A stretch of DNA of 64,000 bases from Rhizobium grahamii CCGE 502. GTDB lineage: Bacteria; Pseudomonadota; Alphaproteobacteria; Rhizobiales; Rhizobiaceae. Position numbers and translations under genes: made by a program. Shown here in pieces: positions 28,075-36,878 of the stretch. Each line of letters opens with the position of its first letter. Position 1 is the stretch's first letter. The stretch lies in the NCBI RefSeq assembly GCF_000298315.2, contig NZ_AEYE02000033.1, forward strand, positions 117,333-181,332. The letters are read 5' to 3'. The notes beneath the pieces are model-generated. The model made no database searches. It worked only from the letters and a program-made list of their open reading frames with translations, and had not been told where the DNA came from.

Positions 28075-29466
28075 ATGAAAGAGATCACCTGCAAACTCCT
28101 CGTCATCGGTGCTGGCCCCGGGGGCTATGTCTGCGCCATTCGCGCTGGGCAGCTCGGCGTGGACACAGTCATCGTCGAAGCCGACAAGCCCGGTGGCACC
28201 TGCCTCAATGTCGGCTGCATCCCCTCGAAGGCCATGATCCACGCAGCCGAGGAGTTTTTTGCAACGGCACACATGCTTGCCGGCAGGAACGCGATGGGCA
28301 TTCGCGTCGAGGCGGCTTCGATCGATCTTGCAAAGACGATGAGCTGGAAGGACGGCATTGTCGGCCGCCTGAATGCCGGCGTTACAGCTCTGTTGCAGAA
28401 GGCAAGGGTAAAGATCGTTCATGGTCGCGCCGCCTTCCGCGATGGCAAGACGGTCGAGGTCGAGACGGAGATCGGCCTGCAGGTGATCCGTGCCGACACT
28501 GTGGTCATTGCCACGGGGTCAGAGCCTGTCGAACTTGCAGCGCTTCCTTTTGGCGGCAGGGTTATTTCGTCCACGGAGGCACTTTCCCTTCGCGAGCTGC
28601 CGAAATCCTTGGTGGTCGTGGGAGGCGGCTATATCGGCCTCGAACTTGGCACTGCCTTTGCCAAGCTCGGATCGGCTGTTAGCATCGTCGAAGCCACGCC
28701 ACAGATCCTGCCGCAATATGATGCGGACCTGGTGCGGCCGGTTGCCCGGCGGCTTGGGGAACTCGGCATCAGGCTTGCGACCAATACGACGGCGAGCGGA
28801 CTGGATGGCGACGCAGTTTCGATCGAAACGTCGGGTGGCGCGACCGAACATCTTCCTGCTGATCGCGTGCTTGTCACGGTCGGACGCCGTCCAAGGACAG
28901 CAGGATCGGGTATCGATGAACTCGACCTCGATCGGAGCGGGCCTTACCTGCGCATCGATGATCGTTGCCGCACCTCGATGCGTGGGGTCTATGCGATTGG
29001 CGATGTCACTGGAGAACCGATGCTCGCCCACCGCGCAATGGCGCAGGGCGAGATGGTCGCCGAGATCGTGGCCGGCCGAAAGCGTGCATGGGACAAGCGC
29101 TCAATTCCCGCCATCTGCTTCACGGATCCGGAAATCGTCACGGCGGGCCTTTCACCGGATGAGGCACGCGCACAGGGATTTGCCATTCGCGTTGGACAAT
29201 TTCCGTTTAGCGCGAACGGCCGTGCAATGACGATGCTGGCGGAGGACGGCTTCGTGCGGGTGGTCGCACGAGCCGATAGCGGTCTTGTTCTTGGCGTCCA
29301 GGCTGTCGGTGCCGGCGTGTCCGAACTCTCGGCAAGTTTTGCGCTGGCAATCGAGATGGGAGCGCGGCTTGAGGATATAGCAGGCACGATCCATGCGCAT
29401 CCGACGCGCAGCGAAGCGTTTCAGGAAGCAGCCCTAAAGGCACTGGGTCTCGCCGTGCACATCTGA
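28075..29466 (+). CDS. lpdV: dihydrolipoamide dehydrogenase E3
   Basis: 463 residues. FAD-binding GAGPGGYVCAIRAGQLG, redox-active disulphide C43/C48 in GGTCLNVGCIPSK, NAD-binding GGGYIGLELG, FAD motif VYAIGDV, and C-terminal dimerisation residues HAHPTRSEA. It re-oxidises the lipoyl group of E2 using NAD+. ATG 28075 (4 bp after E2) is preferred to an in-frame upstream ATG inside the E2 gene. It is the last gene of the branched-chain operon. Confidence 0.93.
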   Translation: MKEITCKLLVIGAGPGGYVCAIRAGQLGVDTVIVEADKPGGTCLNVGCIPSKAMIHAAEEFFATAHMLAGRNAMGIRVEAASIDLAKTMSWKDGIVGRLNAGVTALLQKARVKIVHGRAAFRDGKTVEVETEIGLQVIRADTVVIATGSEPVELAALPFGGRVISSTEALSLRELPKSLVVVGGGYIGLELGTAFAKLGSAVSIVEATPQILPQYDADLVRPVARRLGELGIRLATNTTASGLDGDAVSIETSGGATEHLPADRVLVTVGRRPRTAGSGIDELDLDRSGPYLRIDDRCRTSMRGVYAIGDVTGEPMLAHRAMAQGEMVAEIVAGRKRAWDKRSIPAICFTDPEIVTAGLSPDEARAQGFAIRVGQFPFSANGRAMTMLAEDGFVRVVARADSGLVLGVQAVGAGVSELSASFALAIEMGARLEDIAGTIHAHPTRSEAFQEAALKALGLAVHI

Positions 29467-29554
29467 TTTCGGTCTCTTGCCGGCTCTCCATGCCGGTTTA
29501 GCAATGCCGGATTATCTGATAGCTAGCGCCCTGATGACAATCGGAGCATTGAGA

Positions 29555-30082
29555 ATGACAGCCGCATTTTACCGGGACTACGTCGTTGACCTGAAAGCCA
29601 GGATCGACCGGTTGCACGATGATGCGGAGCGCTATCAGACCTTTGCGCTGACGATGGAGCTTCTCGCCCAGAGGAATCTCGTCACCTACACCGAGAAAAA
29701 GGCGAAGGGACAGACTGAGGGTGTCTGTTATCGCCGCGATTTCACAACCGGTCGCGCTCTCCAGATGCAGCCGCAAAACGCCTATGGATTGTTTAAGGGG
29801 TTCTTCGACCTCGGCCAGTTCCTGGCGATTTCCGGACAGGCGCAACAGCAGGACGCCCGGCAGCTGGCCGAATTTTTGACCGCCAGCTGGCAGTATCCGA
29901 CTTGCGCGGTGCATCTCGTCTATCGCCTGAAGGGCGCCCCAAGCACGGAATCGACAAGGATGCATTTCGTGGGACTGAACAGTGATGAGGATGCCGCAGC
30001 CTACCAGCAGGAAACCGGGCGGGCGCAGATCCTGGTGCAACATCGGCCTTTATCCTCCGACAGGTTCTTTGAATGGAGATAG
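29555..30082 (+). CDS. hypothetical protein
   Basis: 175 residues from ATG 29555 (MTAAFYRDYVVDLKARIDRL), preferred over upstream in-frame ATGs because GGAG lies 8 bases before it. The N-terminal 45 residues are predicted helical; the rest is mixed and soluble, with no signal peptide or membrane segment. I do not recognise a family. It follows the lpdV gene by 88 bp on the same strand but its product has no visible link to the dehydrogenase complex. Confidence 0.6.
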   Translation: MTAAFYRDYVVDLKARIDRLHDDAERYQTFALTMELLAQRNLVTYTEKKAKGQTEGVCYRRDFTTGRALQMQPQNAYGLFKGFFDLGQFLAISGQAQQQDARQLAEFLTASWQYPTCAVHLVYRLKGAPSTESTRMHFVGLNSDEDAAAYQQETGRAQILVQHRPLSSDRFFEWR

Positions 30083-30365
30083 GCGCTCGCGTGCCGTGCT
30101 GACGGAATGGTGCTCAGCGCCTTCATGCCGATCAGGCGGGTTGATCCCGCCAATTACGGATCCTTTCGCCGCCGACTTTGTTTTTCTTCGAGCAACGGAG
30201 GTTTTCGATGATCAGGATCTTGCCCGGTATCAGCCACTGCCTCATGCAGTCGCCCCGTGCCTTCATCGCGCAAAGGCGGGGCCATGGTCCCGCCTCGAGA
30301 CACACCGACGTCATCCGAACGAGGTTCACGCTCGAACGACTTCGGCGCGGATCGGCTTAAGTCCG
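30083..30365. other. gap with a possible 50-residue basic ORF
   Basis: ATG 30208 is preceded by a good ribosome site (GGAGG, 6 bases away) and opens a 50-residue basic frame (MIRILPGISHCLMQS ... LERLRRGSA) ending at 30360, six bases before the next gene. It could be a leader peptide or a small protein. Nothing else supports it. Confidence 0.25.
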
Positions 30366-30611
30366 ATGCCGGGCACATTCTCATCTCTGTTCATTGTTGT
30401 TTTCGACAGGGATTTTAGCGGCGACGTTGTCCCTGTCTGGGAAACCGTCGTCGGAGACGACGAGCCGGAAGCGTTGGAGGAGGCCAAGTTACTTGCCATG
30501 AGGCATGCCGGCGTCATCGTCTGGCGCGAAAGCTTGCCTGTCGATGGGAAGGAGGGCGACCCGATCATCGTCTTCCAGTCAGGAGCGATCGGCGACATCG
30601 ACTGGCAGTGA
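30366..30611 (+). CDS. small hypothetical protein
   Basis: 81 residues (MPGTFSSLFIVVFDRDFSG ... GAIGDIDWQ), acidic and soluble, with a beta-strand-rich pattern (VVPVWETVVGD, GVIVWRESLPV, DPIIVFQSG). The frame is open well upstream, but the sequence before 30366 does not look coding, so I take this ATG. No family recognised; composition and style are typical of small rhizobial proteins. Confidence 0.55.
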   Translation: MPGTFSSLFIVVFDRDFSGDVVPVWETVVGDDEPEALEEAKLLAMRHAGVIVWRESLPVDGKEGDPIIVFQSGAIGDIDWQ

Positions 30612-30715
30612 GGATCGGAGGGCCATCTGAAACCCCGGGCACCGGCTCGAACCGTTCGCGTGCGAACACAGTTCAACCATTGCCGTGGCGGAACGGCCCT
30701 CGTAACCCTGGCGCT

Positions 30716-31171
30716 TCAGCCCAGTCTGGGATCGATCCGAAATCCGAGAATAAAATCGACCACCCTCGAAACCGACATCTCACATGGTTTGAGAATACCG
30801 TGCCCATCGGAAAGCTGATACCAGTTGAAGCTGACGATCTCGTTCCCGCCAAGTTCCTCGGCCAGCATCCACATGCGTCTTGCGTCTGCGGATCGACGCA
30901 CTGTTGCGCTCCAGCGCCGCCCCTCGAAGTTTCCCTCCATGTACCCGCTTGGCAATTGTCCGAAGGCCTCTTCGAATGCTGCGATGGTCGAGGGCACGTC
31001 ATTATCACTGACTCCGAGGCACTCGTCACAGATGCCACAACCGTCCTCGTCCATCTCGGATGGCGCACGCGGGCCGTTGCAACACAAGCACCGGACGGAA
31101 TCGGGGTAATGGGCGCGCGCCCGTCGGGGAACAACGATTTCAATCACTGGGTGGCGTGTCTGACTGTCCAT
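30716..31171 (-). CDS. hypothetical zinc-ribbon protein
   Basis: 151 residues from ATG 31171 (MDSQTRHPVIEIVVP). Two Cys pairs, CLCC and, about 16 residues later, CGICDEC, suggest a small zinc ribbon at residues 28-52. The C-terminal half is a mixed alpha/beta region (AFGQLPSGYMEGNFEGRRW, MWMLAEELGGNEIVSFNWY). I chose this start because the frame upstream is Pro/Arg-rich and non-protein-like. The function is unknown; nucleic-acid or protein binding through the ribbon is possible. Confidence 0.6.
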   Translation of the reverse strand: MDSQTRHPVIEIVVPRRARAHYPDSVRCLCCNGPRAPSEMDEDGCGICDECLGVSDNDVPSTIAAFEEAFGQLPSGYMEGNFEGRRWSATVRRSADARRMWMLAEELGGNEIVSFNWYQLSDGHGILKPCEMSVSRVVDFILGFRIDPRLG

Positions 31172-31324
31172 CTCACATCTCCGCGAAGCGGTCGGATCAG
31201 AGATAGGAACTCTATCAGCAGGTGCAAGGCACCACGGCAGAAGCACCCCGGAAGGCTCTGCTCGTCGATAACCGTCGATTGAACCATGTGTCAGGATCAT
31301 GGACGTCCGCAGGTCGCCAGCTCT

Positions 31325-31585
31325 TCAGTGTTTTGCCGTGATGTTTGCCCCTCGCGCTGCTCTGACGAAAGCCTTGCGAGCCCGCTTCGCCTTCTTCTCG
31401 TCCTGCTGAGAGCGAAGGCATGTCATAAGCGCGTCGCGCCAAAGCGTATCATTGGCCTTCTTCGGCCATCTGCTTGACAGGAGCAACTCGGTCATTTCCG
31501 AAACCGTTGTGGCGATCTGGCCATCATCGCCGCCGCGAAAGGAGACCGCGACCCGGAGAATTGGTACAGGCGATGATATGAACAT
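31325..31585 (-). CDS. DUF982-like small protein
   Basis: 86 residues from ATG 31585 (MFISSPVPILRVAVSFRGG). The pattern ATTVSEMTELLLSSRWPKK followed by a helical tail ending KAFVRAARGAN fits DUF982, a family expanded in rhizobia and of unknown function. The frame continues upstream for about 95 more residues without a clear start, so the true N-terminus could be longer. Single gene; no operon. Confidence 0.55.
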   Translation of the reverse strand: MFISSPVPILRVAVSFRGGDDGQIATTVSEMTELLLSSRWPKKANDTLWRDALMTCLRSQQDEKKAKRARKAFVRAARGANITAKH

Positions 31586-32001
31586 GCTTCGATCCGGTAT
31601 CGTGAATGCCGTTAACTCACAAACCAGCTGAGGGTTGCGAGCCTGCGCTTCGGTGATAATCAGGTCGCATCTTGACGGTCGCGTCGACGGTTTTGACAAC
31701 ACCGGCTCCGGCAGATCCGTCACACCCCCACGCAGAAGAGTGGGCGACGCGGCCTGACCAACGACAATCGGGATTTTCGCCGCAGCAGGTGTCAACCCGC
31801 CCGTTCTCTCGCGCTCGATGCGCCTGCGGCAAACATACTCGTGGGTCCGGGAGCCCGCTTGAGCCGCGAACAATCCCGCCTACACAGCCCAGCAATCTAA
31901 CGACTGCAACCAACACCTGAATTCCATCGAATTGCCTTGCCGCCGGGAACTTCTATTGGTCTTAGAGCTTTCGTTCGCAAGCATTAAAAAAGGAGAACGA
32001 C
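31586..32001. other. gap upstream of the TM-anchored protein
   Basis: About 415 bp. The upstream in-frame extension of the DUF982-like gene occupies part of it; otherwise I see no gene. GGAG lies 9 bases before the start at 32002. No terminator or repeat was noticed. Confidence 0.3.
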
Positions 32002-32463
32002 ATGGCCGACGATCCAAAGAACTCCCCCGCAGTTCAATCGATGCGCAAGGAGCAGGCTGAGCAACGTCGCCGCGCGCGCAAAGGAGAACTTGAGGCGGGA
32101 CTGGAAGACACCTTCCCGGCGTCCGATCCTGTGTCCGTCACTCATACCGCGATCCCGGCCGGCAGGACCGACACGGAGAGCGCCGATCGCATCAGCGCGG
32201 CACCGGATCCATATCCAACCGGTGATGACCTGTCCGAGGCTCACGACAAGAAAGACGCCGTCCGTGAGAACGTCCGCGCGGTGCGCCACGATGCCGCCAA
32301 GCTTAAGGAGTCCCTTTCCGGAGCAGCGGCGGGGTCCGTCGACGTCGTCAGGGCGAGAACACGGGGCGCCCTTGATGACATCGAGAACTCGATCCGCGAG
32401 AAACCAATCACCGCAATGGCTGTGGTTGCTGCTATCGCCTTCGTTTTCGGTGCAACACGCTAA
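32002..32463 (+). CDS. ElaB/DUF883-like membrane-anchored protein
   Basis: 153 residues. The N-terminal half is hydrophilic with the short motif LEAGLEDTFPASDPVSVT, common in small alphaproteobacterial proteins. The middle is a long predicted coiled helix (KDAVRENVRAVRHDAAKLKESL), and the C-terminus has one membrane segment (PITAMAVVAAIAFVFGA) ending in TR. The helix-plus-tail-anchor plan resembles YqjD/ElaB (DUF883) proteins, which bind ribosomes at the inner membrane in stationary phase in E. coli. Equivalence is inferred from layout only. AAGGAG precedes the ATG. Confidence 0.6.
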   Translation: MADDPKNSPAVQSMRKEQAEQRRRARKGELEAGLEDTFPASDPVSVTHTAIPAGRTDTESADRISAAPDPYPTGDDLSEAHDKKDAVRENVRAVRHDAAKLKESLSGAAAGSVDVVRARTRGALDDIENSIREKPITAMAVVAAIAFVFGATR

Positions 32464-32489
32464 AATTCAGGCGGCATCGCGCATTCGCT

Positions 32490-32813
32490 CTAACGGAGGA
32501 CGTCATCGGACCAGACCGGGATCCTCGTCGTGCGGACCTCACGCAACCGTCGTACTGGCAGCTCCCCGAACTCGCTCCCATGAGGCACATGCAAGGTCAT
32601 ATTCAGGTAGTTTTTCTTCCCGCATTTCTCGCATCTGAACCGTCGCAACACCTTGTCGAGCGTCACATTGCCGCAAAGCTCGATGAGATCCGTTGCGAGA
32701 TAGCGATGGGTGACCCTACAGTAATCGCAGGTGACGGATATGAGCTGGCCCTGATCGCGAGCGGCGAGCAGGGTCCAGGCTCTGAGCCGCTTGAATGGAT
32801 GGATCTCAACCAT
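32490..32813 (-). CDS. small zinc-ribbon protein
   Basis: 107 residues with two Cys pairs, CDYC (29-32) and CEKC (61-64), about 30 residues apart, which should bind one zinc. The basic stretch before the first pair (HPFKRLRAWTLLAARDQG) and the C-terminal beta-rich tail suggest a small nucleic-acid-binding or adaptor protein. Similar hypothetical proteins are frequent in Rhizobiaceae; no function is assigned. Convergent with the preceding gene. Confidence 0.6.
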   Translation of the reverse strand: MVEIHPFKRLRAWTLLAARDQGQLISVTCDYCRVTHRYLATDLIELCGNVTLDKVLRRFRCEKCGKKNYLNMTLHVPHGSEFGELPVRRLREVRTTRIPVWSDDVLR

Positions 32814-33211
32814 CGGACCCCACCGCTATCTTGACTGGTCCCATGCTGGATGTCCTGACTCCTCTAGAATGTTCCTTATTTGTTCTTTTGCAAGGCGCTG
32901 TCAATGGGCCAAGCGCGTTAATGAGCTGGAGCCGGGAGAAGCCGACCTTCGACTTGTCATCGAGCCCGATCACAACGGCCGCTCGATCGTTTGATCGCGC
33001 TGCCGGCACTGGCCACTGGCGCGGGGGCGGTGCTCTTTCAGCAATCGAGGCGGTCCATTCGTCCAGCCCTTATCCAGGGACGATACCACCATGTCATTTG
33101 ATCGCCGCGGACCCGCAACGAGAACGACCACAAATCCTCTTTTATCTTCTCAAGGCCGCCAGCATTGTTCAACTGCATGCCTGGCAGACCGAAAAGGCCG
33201 GCCCCACCGCC
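32814..33211. other. intergenic region with a LexA-like repeat
   Basis: About 400 bp between two minus-strand genes. All three plus-strand frames have stretches that read plausibly (for example VNELEPGEADLRLVIEPDHNG at 32921-32990) but each is short and interrupted. A GTTC direct repeat lies at 32871-32885. No gene can be supported. Confidence 0.3.
32871..32885 (+). promoter_or_regulatory. possible alphaproteobacterial LexA (SOS) box
   Basis: GTTC, seven bases, GTTC is the direct-repeat site of alphaproteobacterial LexA. One or two such matches are expected by chance in a window of this size, and no SOS gene follows, so the call is weak. It might mark the former promoter of a lost damage-inducible gene. 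Confidence 0.2.
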
Positions 33212-34225
33212 TCAAGGATTGGACGGCACCATCCCGCCATGATCGTGGTTCTCGGCGGCATCGTCGTGGCGGTGGACATGCGTTGCCTCAGGTTGGGCGC
33301 GCAGGTCCGCTATCTCTGCCGATTTCGTCGCCAGGTACGATATCAGATCTGTGGCATCGGATGCCGACATACCGAGGTACGGCATGCGTACTCCCTGGAA
33401 CCTTGCGTCGAGCTCGGCAAGCGTTGGATCCTTCTCCGCCCTCAGCCGGACAGGGTTCATGATCATCCGCTTCAGCCACTCCTGGTCGCGTTTGACCGTA
33501 ACATCCAGAAGATCCGGGCCAATGCGGTCACCCACCCCTACCGTGTGGCAGGGTGCGCAGATCTTCTTGAATAGAACCTGTCCCGGCTCGCGATCCAGCG
33601 TCAGACCTTGATGATCCGTGGCTGGAGCCAATGCGGCCATCGGGGCAAAATGCCCCTCGCGCCAAGCCGGATCCATGTCGCGGACCGCCAATTCAACGTT
33701 CTCAATGTCGGCGAAAGGCGAATTCCTGGCCCACTCTCCGGTGTTGTCGTTGCCAAGCACGATTTCGTTGCGGTGGTCGGTTGCAACGTCGCTCTTGTTC
33801 CCAAGCTTTGCGTTGATAGCGCGTATGTCGTCTGGTTTGCCGGTGATGAACGTCCAGCCCGGTCCCTTGTAGAAGGCATCGGCAAACGCCTTCATTTTTT
33901 CGGGCGTGTCGTTTTCGGGGTCAACGGTGATCGATACCACGAAGATAGTCTTGCCGATCTGGTCCTGGATCCGGTCAACAACCTGGGTAATGCGCGCTGT
34001 CGTCAGTGGACAGAGGTCCGTACAACTGGTGAAAATGAAGCTGATCAGGACAATCTTGCCCTTGATCAGGTCATCATAGAAACGCACCCGCTCACCGTTC
34101 TGGGTGACAACTTCGACGTTGGGAAAATAGTCTTTGCCCCAACGCGAGCCCGCGGTAGCAGCCCCGCCACACAAAGCGGACAGGACGGCAGCGACAGTCA
34201 GCATGGCCACGGGCCAGCGTTTCAT
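33212..34225 (-). CDS. SCO1/SenC copper chaperone fused to cytochrome c
   Basis: 337 residues from ATG 34225 (MKRWPVAMLTVAAVLSALCGG, signal peptide or anchor). The SCO domain has the copper ligands C68-x3-C72 (TSCTDLCPL) and a candidate His (H151). It is followed by a class I cytochrome c domain with heme site C223-x2-C226-H227 and an axial Met in the VRMPYLGMS region. The C-terminus is His-rich (HVHRHDDAAENHDHGG). SCO proteins deliver copper or reduce thiols during assembly of copper oxidases in the periplasm; a fused heme suggests a redox role as well. It follows the multicopper oxidase gene by 55 bp on the same strand. Confidence 0.85.
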   Translation of the reverse strand: MKRWPVAMLTVAAVLSALCGGAATAGSRWGKDYFPNVEVVTQNGERVRFYDDLIKGKIVLISFIFTSCTDLCPLTTARITQVVDRIQDQIGKTIFVVSITVDPENDTPEKMKAFADAFYKGPGWTFITGKPDDIRAINAKLGNKSDVATDHRNEIVLGNDNTGEWARNSPFADIENVELAVRDMDPAWREGHFAPMAALAPATDHQGLTLDREPGQVLFKKICAPCHTVGVGDRIGPDLLDVTVKRDQEWLKRMIMNPVRLRAEKDPTLAELDARFQGVRMPYLGMSASDATDLISYLATKSAEIADLRAQPEATHVHRHDDAAENHDHGGMVPSNP

Positions 34226-34280
34226 GAGTACCTCCGGAAACTCTTCATAGAGGAGACAGGCTGCGCGATGTGCGCAGCCA

Positions 34281-36602
34281 TCATGGTTTGGGACTGGTGT
34301 TAAGCTGGGCCTGCACCTGTTGGGTGTTCGTCCATCCTTTCGGTGCACCTTCCGGCAATATCTCTGGCGTGGTGAAGTAGACGCCGTACTCGGTCGGATT
34401 GGGCGTTGGCGTCACCGCTGCCTGCGGCGTTCCAGCAACCCCAGTCAGCAGCTGAATGCGTGCCAGCATCGCGAAGTCCTCGTGCACCGTGTTGTGGCAA
34501 TGGTTCACATAGGACCCACCAAACTCGCCGAACTGGATCTGGAAGGTAACGCTGCCGCTTTCACCAAGTCTCCAGACATCCTTTCGCTGCAGGTTCTCGG
34601 TCGGCCCCGGCGTCTGGCCGTTACGCAACATCGTTATGCCTTCCTCGAAATGCAGATGAATGGGATGATCCCATCCGCCGCCGCCATTCTTGTAGGTCCA
34701 GTGCTCCACCTCCCCGGCCTTCGGAATGAGGAGGGAAATCCTGTTGGCATTCATCGAGTGCGAGGACTCGCCATTGATGCGGATCGTCCAGGGGAAATTG
34801 ACTGTTTCACCACAATCCGGCGTGCAGCCGTTCGGTCCACGCGAGTCCCCGGTCCCCGACCTTCCAAATTCAACCAGGCGCGTACGCACGGGCGTTACGA
34901 TCGGGATCTGCTCCGTCAGTGTGGCTGGCACCTGGCTCTTGTCGGGATCGGTGGAGCGAAGAATGACACCCGGTACATCGACGCTTTCAACAGCACCGAC
35001 AATGCGAAATTCCAGCATTGGACCGACGACGGGATCTTCTGACGTACCCTTCAACGCCCTGGCAAGACTAAGCTCTTCCTTTGGGCGACGCCCATCTTCA
35101 TGACGCAGATGATTGACCACCTGAATTCGGTCGCCGATCTTGAAGCCAGAAAAATCAACGATGAAGTCGTAGCGTTCGGCGATCCCTTGTACGGGGAGAG
35201 CCGTCAGCGTCAACGGTGTCACAACGAGGTTGCCGTCATTGGCGATGAACGTGATGGGGACTGGATTGCCCTTCGCATCCGCCAGACCGAGCTTCAGGAA
35301 GCGTGACATGCAGGCATTCAAGGCACGGAAGCGATACTTGCGCGGCAGCACCTCGAAGAAGGGTGCGAACCCGAAATTAACGAGGGGTACGTCGCCAAGC
35401 ATGCCGTCGGTGTCGAAGATGTCGAAATAGAGTTGGCCGCCGGCATCGCAGGCGCAATCAGAAAAGATCAGATTGACGTCGAAGTCGGTATTTCCCCATC
35501 CAAGCAGCTTGCCGCTCGGTAGACGCAGATTGACGCCATCCGACAGCTCCTCGTTGCCGCGATCCGGACCGCTGTAATAGTTGATCGCGCCAAGGTTGCC
35601 CTTGTAGACATTTTCCGCGGTGAAGAAGAAGCGGTGGTCGTGTGCCCACATCGATCCCTGCAATTCGCGGAAGTCGCCGGCAACATTGACAAGGCCGGTA
35701 TTGTCGTCGGGACCGGAGGCGCGCCGGTCGCCAGCCTGGGTGTTGATCTTGTCGCGCCGCGCCAGCGCCGTGCTCCAGCGGTAGTCGTAGAACGTGCCCG
35801 GGAAATGATGGACGTTGGCGGCCCCGTCGCTTTCCGCACCATTGTGGGCGTTGTGGAAATGCAATTGCGTTTCGTTGCGCCCGAAACCGTTGTTTTTCGC
35901 CCGGTCGGTCGGCAGATCATTGTATATCCGCGTGACAATAGGCTCGCCGTAGCGACCCTTGATCAGGAATGGCGGCAAGCCGCATTCGCCGCCTCGACCT
36001 GACGCATAGGTCCAGCAGCTGTCCGGCTGCTGAACGGGGAAGTGGTCGTGGAAGTAACTGTGCCCCCCCGATTGCGAAATTTGGCCAAGCCGCATGATGT
36101 AGCCCACTTGCGGAAAGAATTCGTCCCACCGCTGGTGCGCAAAGACCTCGCCGGGCGGCCGCCCTTCGATCGGTCCGCGATAGGTAAGCGGATTGATGAA
36201 GTCCCTGTTGGTTGGATCGGCGGAAAATTCAGTGTGATAGGAGAGCCGCTTGGCCGGCCGCTCACCAAGGCTCGCCGGAAACGCCGCGTGCCCTTCGGCC
36301 GTCCGGGTGATCGGCAGCGGTTTGAGGTAATTCAGCCGATGCATCGGCTGAGAGAATTTCTGGATTCCATAGAGCGGCGTTCGCGGCGTGCCTGTCGGAA
36401 TGGCAGCATAGGCGCTGGTTGCAAAAGGACTAAGTCCGTTCTTGCAGGCCAGGTAGCCGCTCGCAGTGAAGATCCCCCATTTGAGTAATTCTCGGCGGGT
36501 GACCTGCCCCTGGTTCAGTGCCCTTACAATCTCCGCTCGATTATCTCGAGCAAGTTGTGCTTCTCGTTGGCGGATTCTTGACGCAGTTTTAGAGATATAC
36601 AT
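34281..36602 (-). CDS. multicopper oxidase, Tat-exported
   Basis: 773 residues from ATG 36602. The N-terminus has a twin-arginine motif (TRRELLKWG, near residue 40) and a hydrophobic stretch, so the enzyme is exported folded. Copper-binding motifs: HFHNAHNG and WAHDHRFF in the first half, HPIHLHFEEG and HCHNTVHEDFAM at the C-terminus (type 1 Cys in HCH, with Met as the likely axial ligand). It is longer than laccases of about 500 residues and resembles the large multicopper oxidases sometimes linked to Mn(II) or phenol oxidation; the substrate is not determined. It is followed by an SCO-cytochrome fusion that could load its copper, and is divergent from the T2SS genes, which could carry it across the outer membrane. 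Confidence 0.85.
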   Translation of the reverse strand: MYISKTASRIRQREAQLARDNRAEIVRALNQGQVTRRELLKWGIFTASGYLACKNGLSPFATSAYAAIPTGTPRTPLYGIQKFSQPMHRLNYLKPLPITRTAEGHAAFPASLGERPAKRLSYHTEFSADPTNRDFINPLTYRGPIEGRPPGEVFAHQRWDEFFPQVGYIMRLGQISQSGGHSYFHDHFPVQQPDSCWTYASGRGGECGLPPFLIKGRYGEPIVTRIYNDLPTDRAKNNGFGRNETQLHFHNAHNGAESDGAANVHHFPGTFYDYRWSTALARRDKINTQAGDRRASGPDDNTGLVNVAGDFRELQGSMWAHDHRFFFTAENVYKGNLGAINYYSGPDRGNEELSDGVNLRLPSGKLLGWGNTDFDVNLIFSDCACDAGGQLYFDIFDTDGMLGDVPLVNFGFAPFFEVLPRKYRFRALNACMSRFLKLGLADAKGNPVPITFIANDGNLVVTPLTLTALPVQGIAERYDFIVDFSGFKIGDRIQVVNHLRHEDGRRPKEELSLARALKGTSEDPVVGPMLEFRIVGAVESVDVPGVILRSTDPDKSQVPATLTEQIPIVTPVRTRLVEFGRSGTGDSRGPNGCTPDCGETVNFPWTIRINGESSHSMNANRISLLIPKAGEVEHWTYKNGGGGWDHPIHLHFEEGITMLRNGQTPGPTENLQRKDVWRLGESGSVTFQIQFGEFGGSYVNHCHNTVHEDFAMLARIQLLTGVAGTPQAAVTPTPNPTEYGVYFTTPEILPEGAPKGWTNTQQVQAQLNTSPKP

Positions 36603-36878
36603 TCGACCAGCCCCCAATCAAATGTAATGAACTCCATCAATGTGTGATGGCAGAACCACAATACACCTTAAAACTTCTGATAACAAACGCAGATTGTAGT
36701 AACCTGCGCACTATTCAGTATTTTTGAAAAATAGATGTTCGGATTTATATTTTATAAATAGTAAGACGGTTGAATTTTTTATCGAATTCCGTATAGTTAA
36801 CCTGCGCTTATTTAAATCAAAGCAACAATTCCATCGATACTCCATGATTTTTCGACACATCAGGGGCGATGTACGAAA
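36603..36878. promoter_or_regulatory. AT-rich divergent promoter region
   Basis: This 276-bp region between the divergent multicopper oxidase and gspF genes is strikingly AT-rich from about 36660 to 36870, with runs such as TTTATATTTTATAAATA, in contrast to the GC-rich genes around it. It must hold both promoters. The base composition suggests silencing by an H-NS-like protein (MucR/Ros-type in rhizobia) or a curved promoter; no single operator stands out. Confidence 0.5.
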
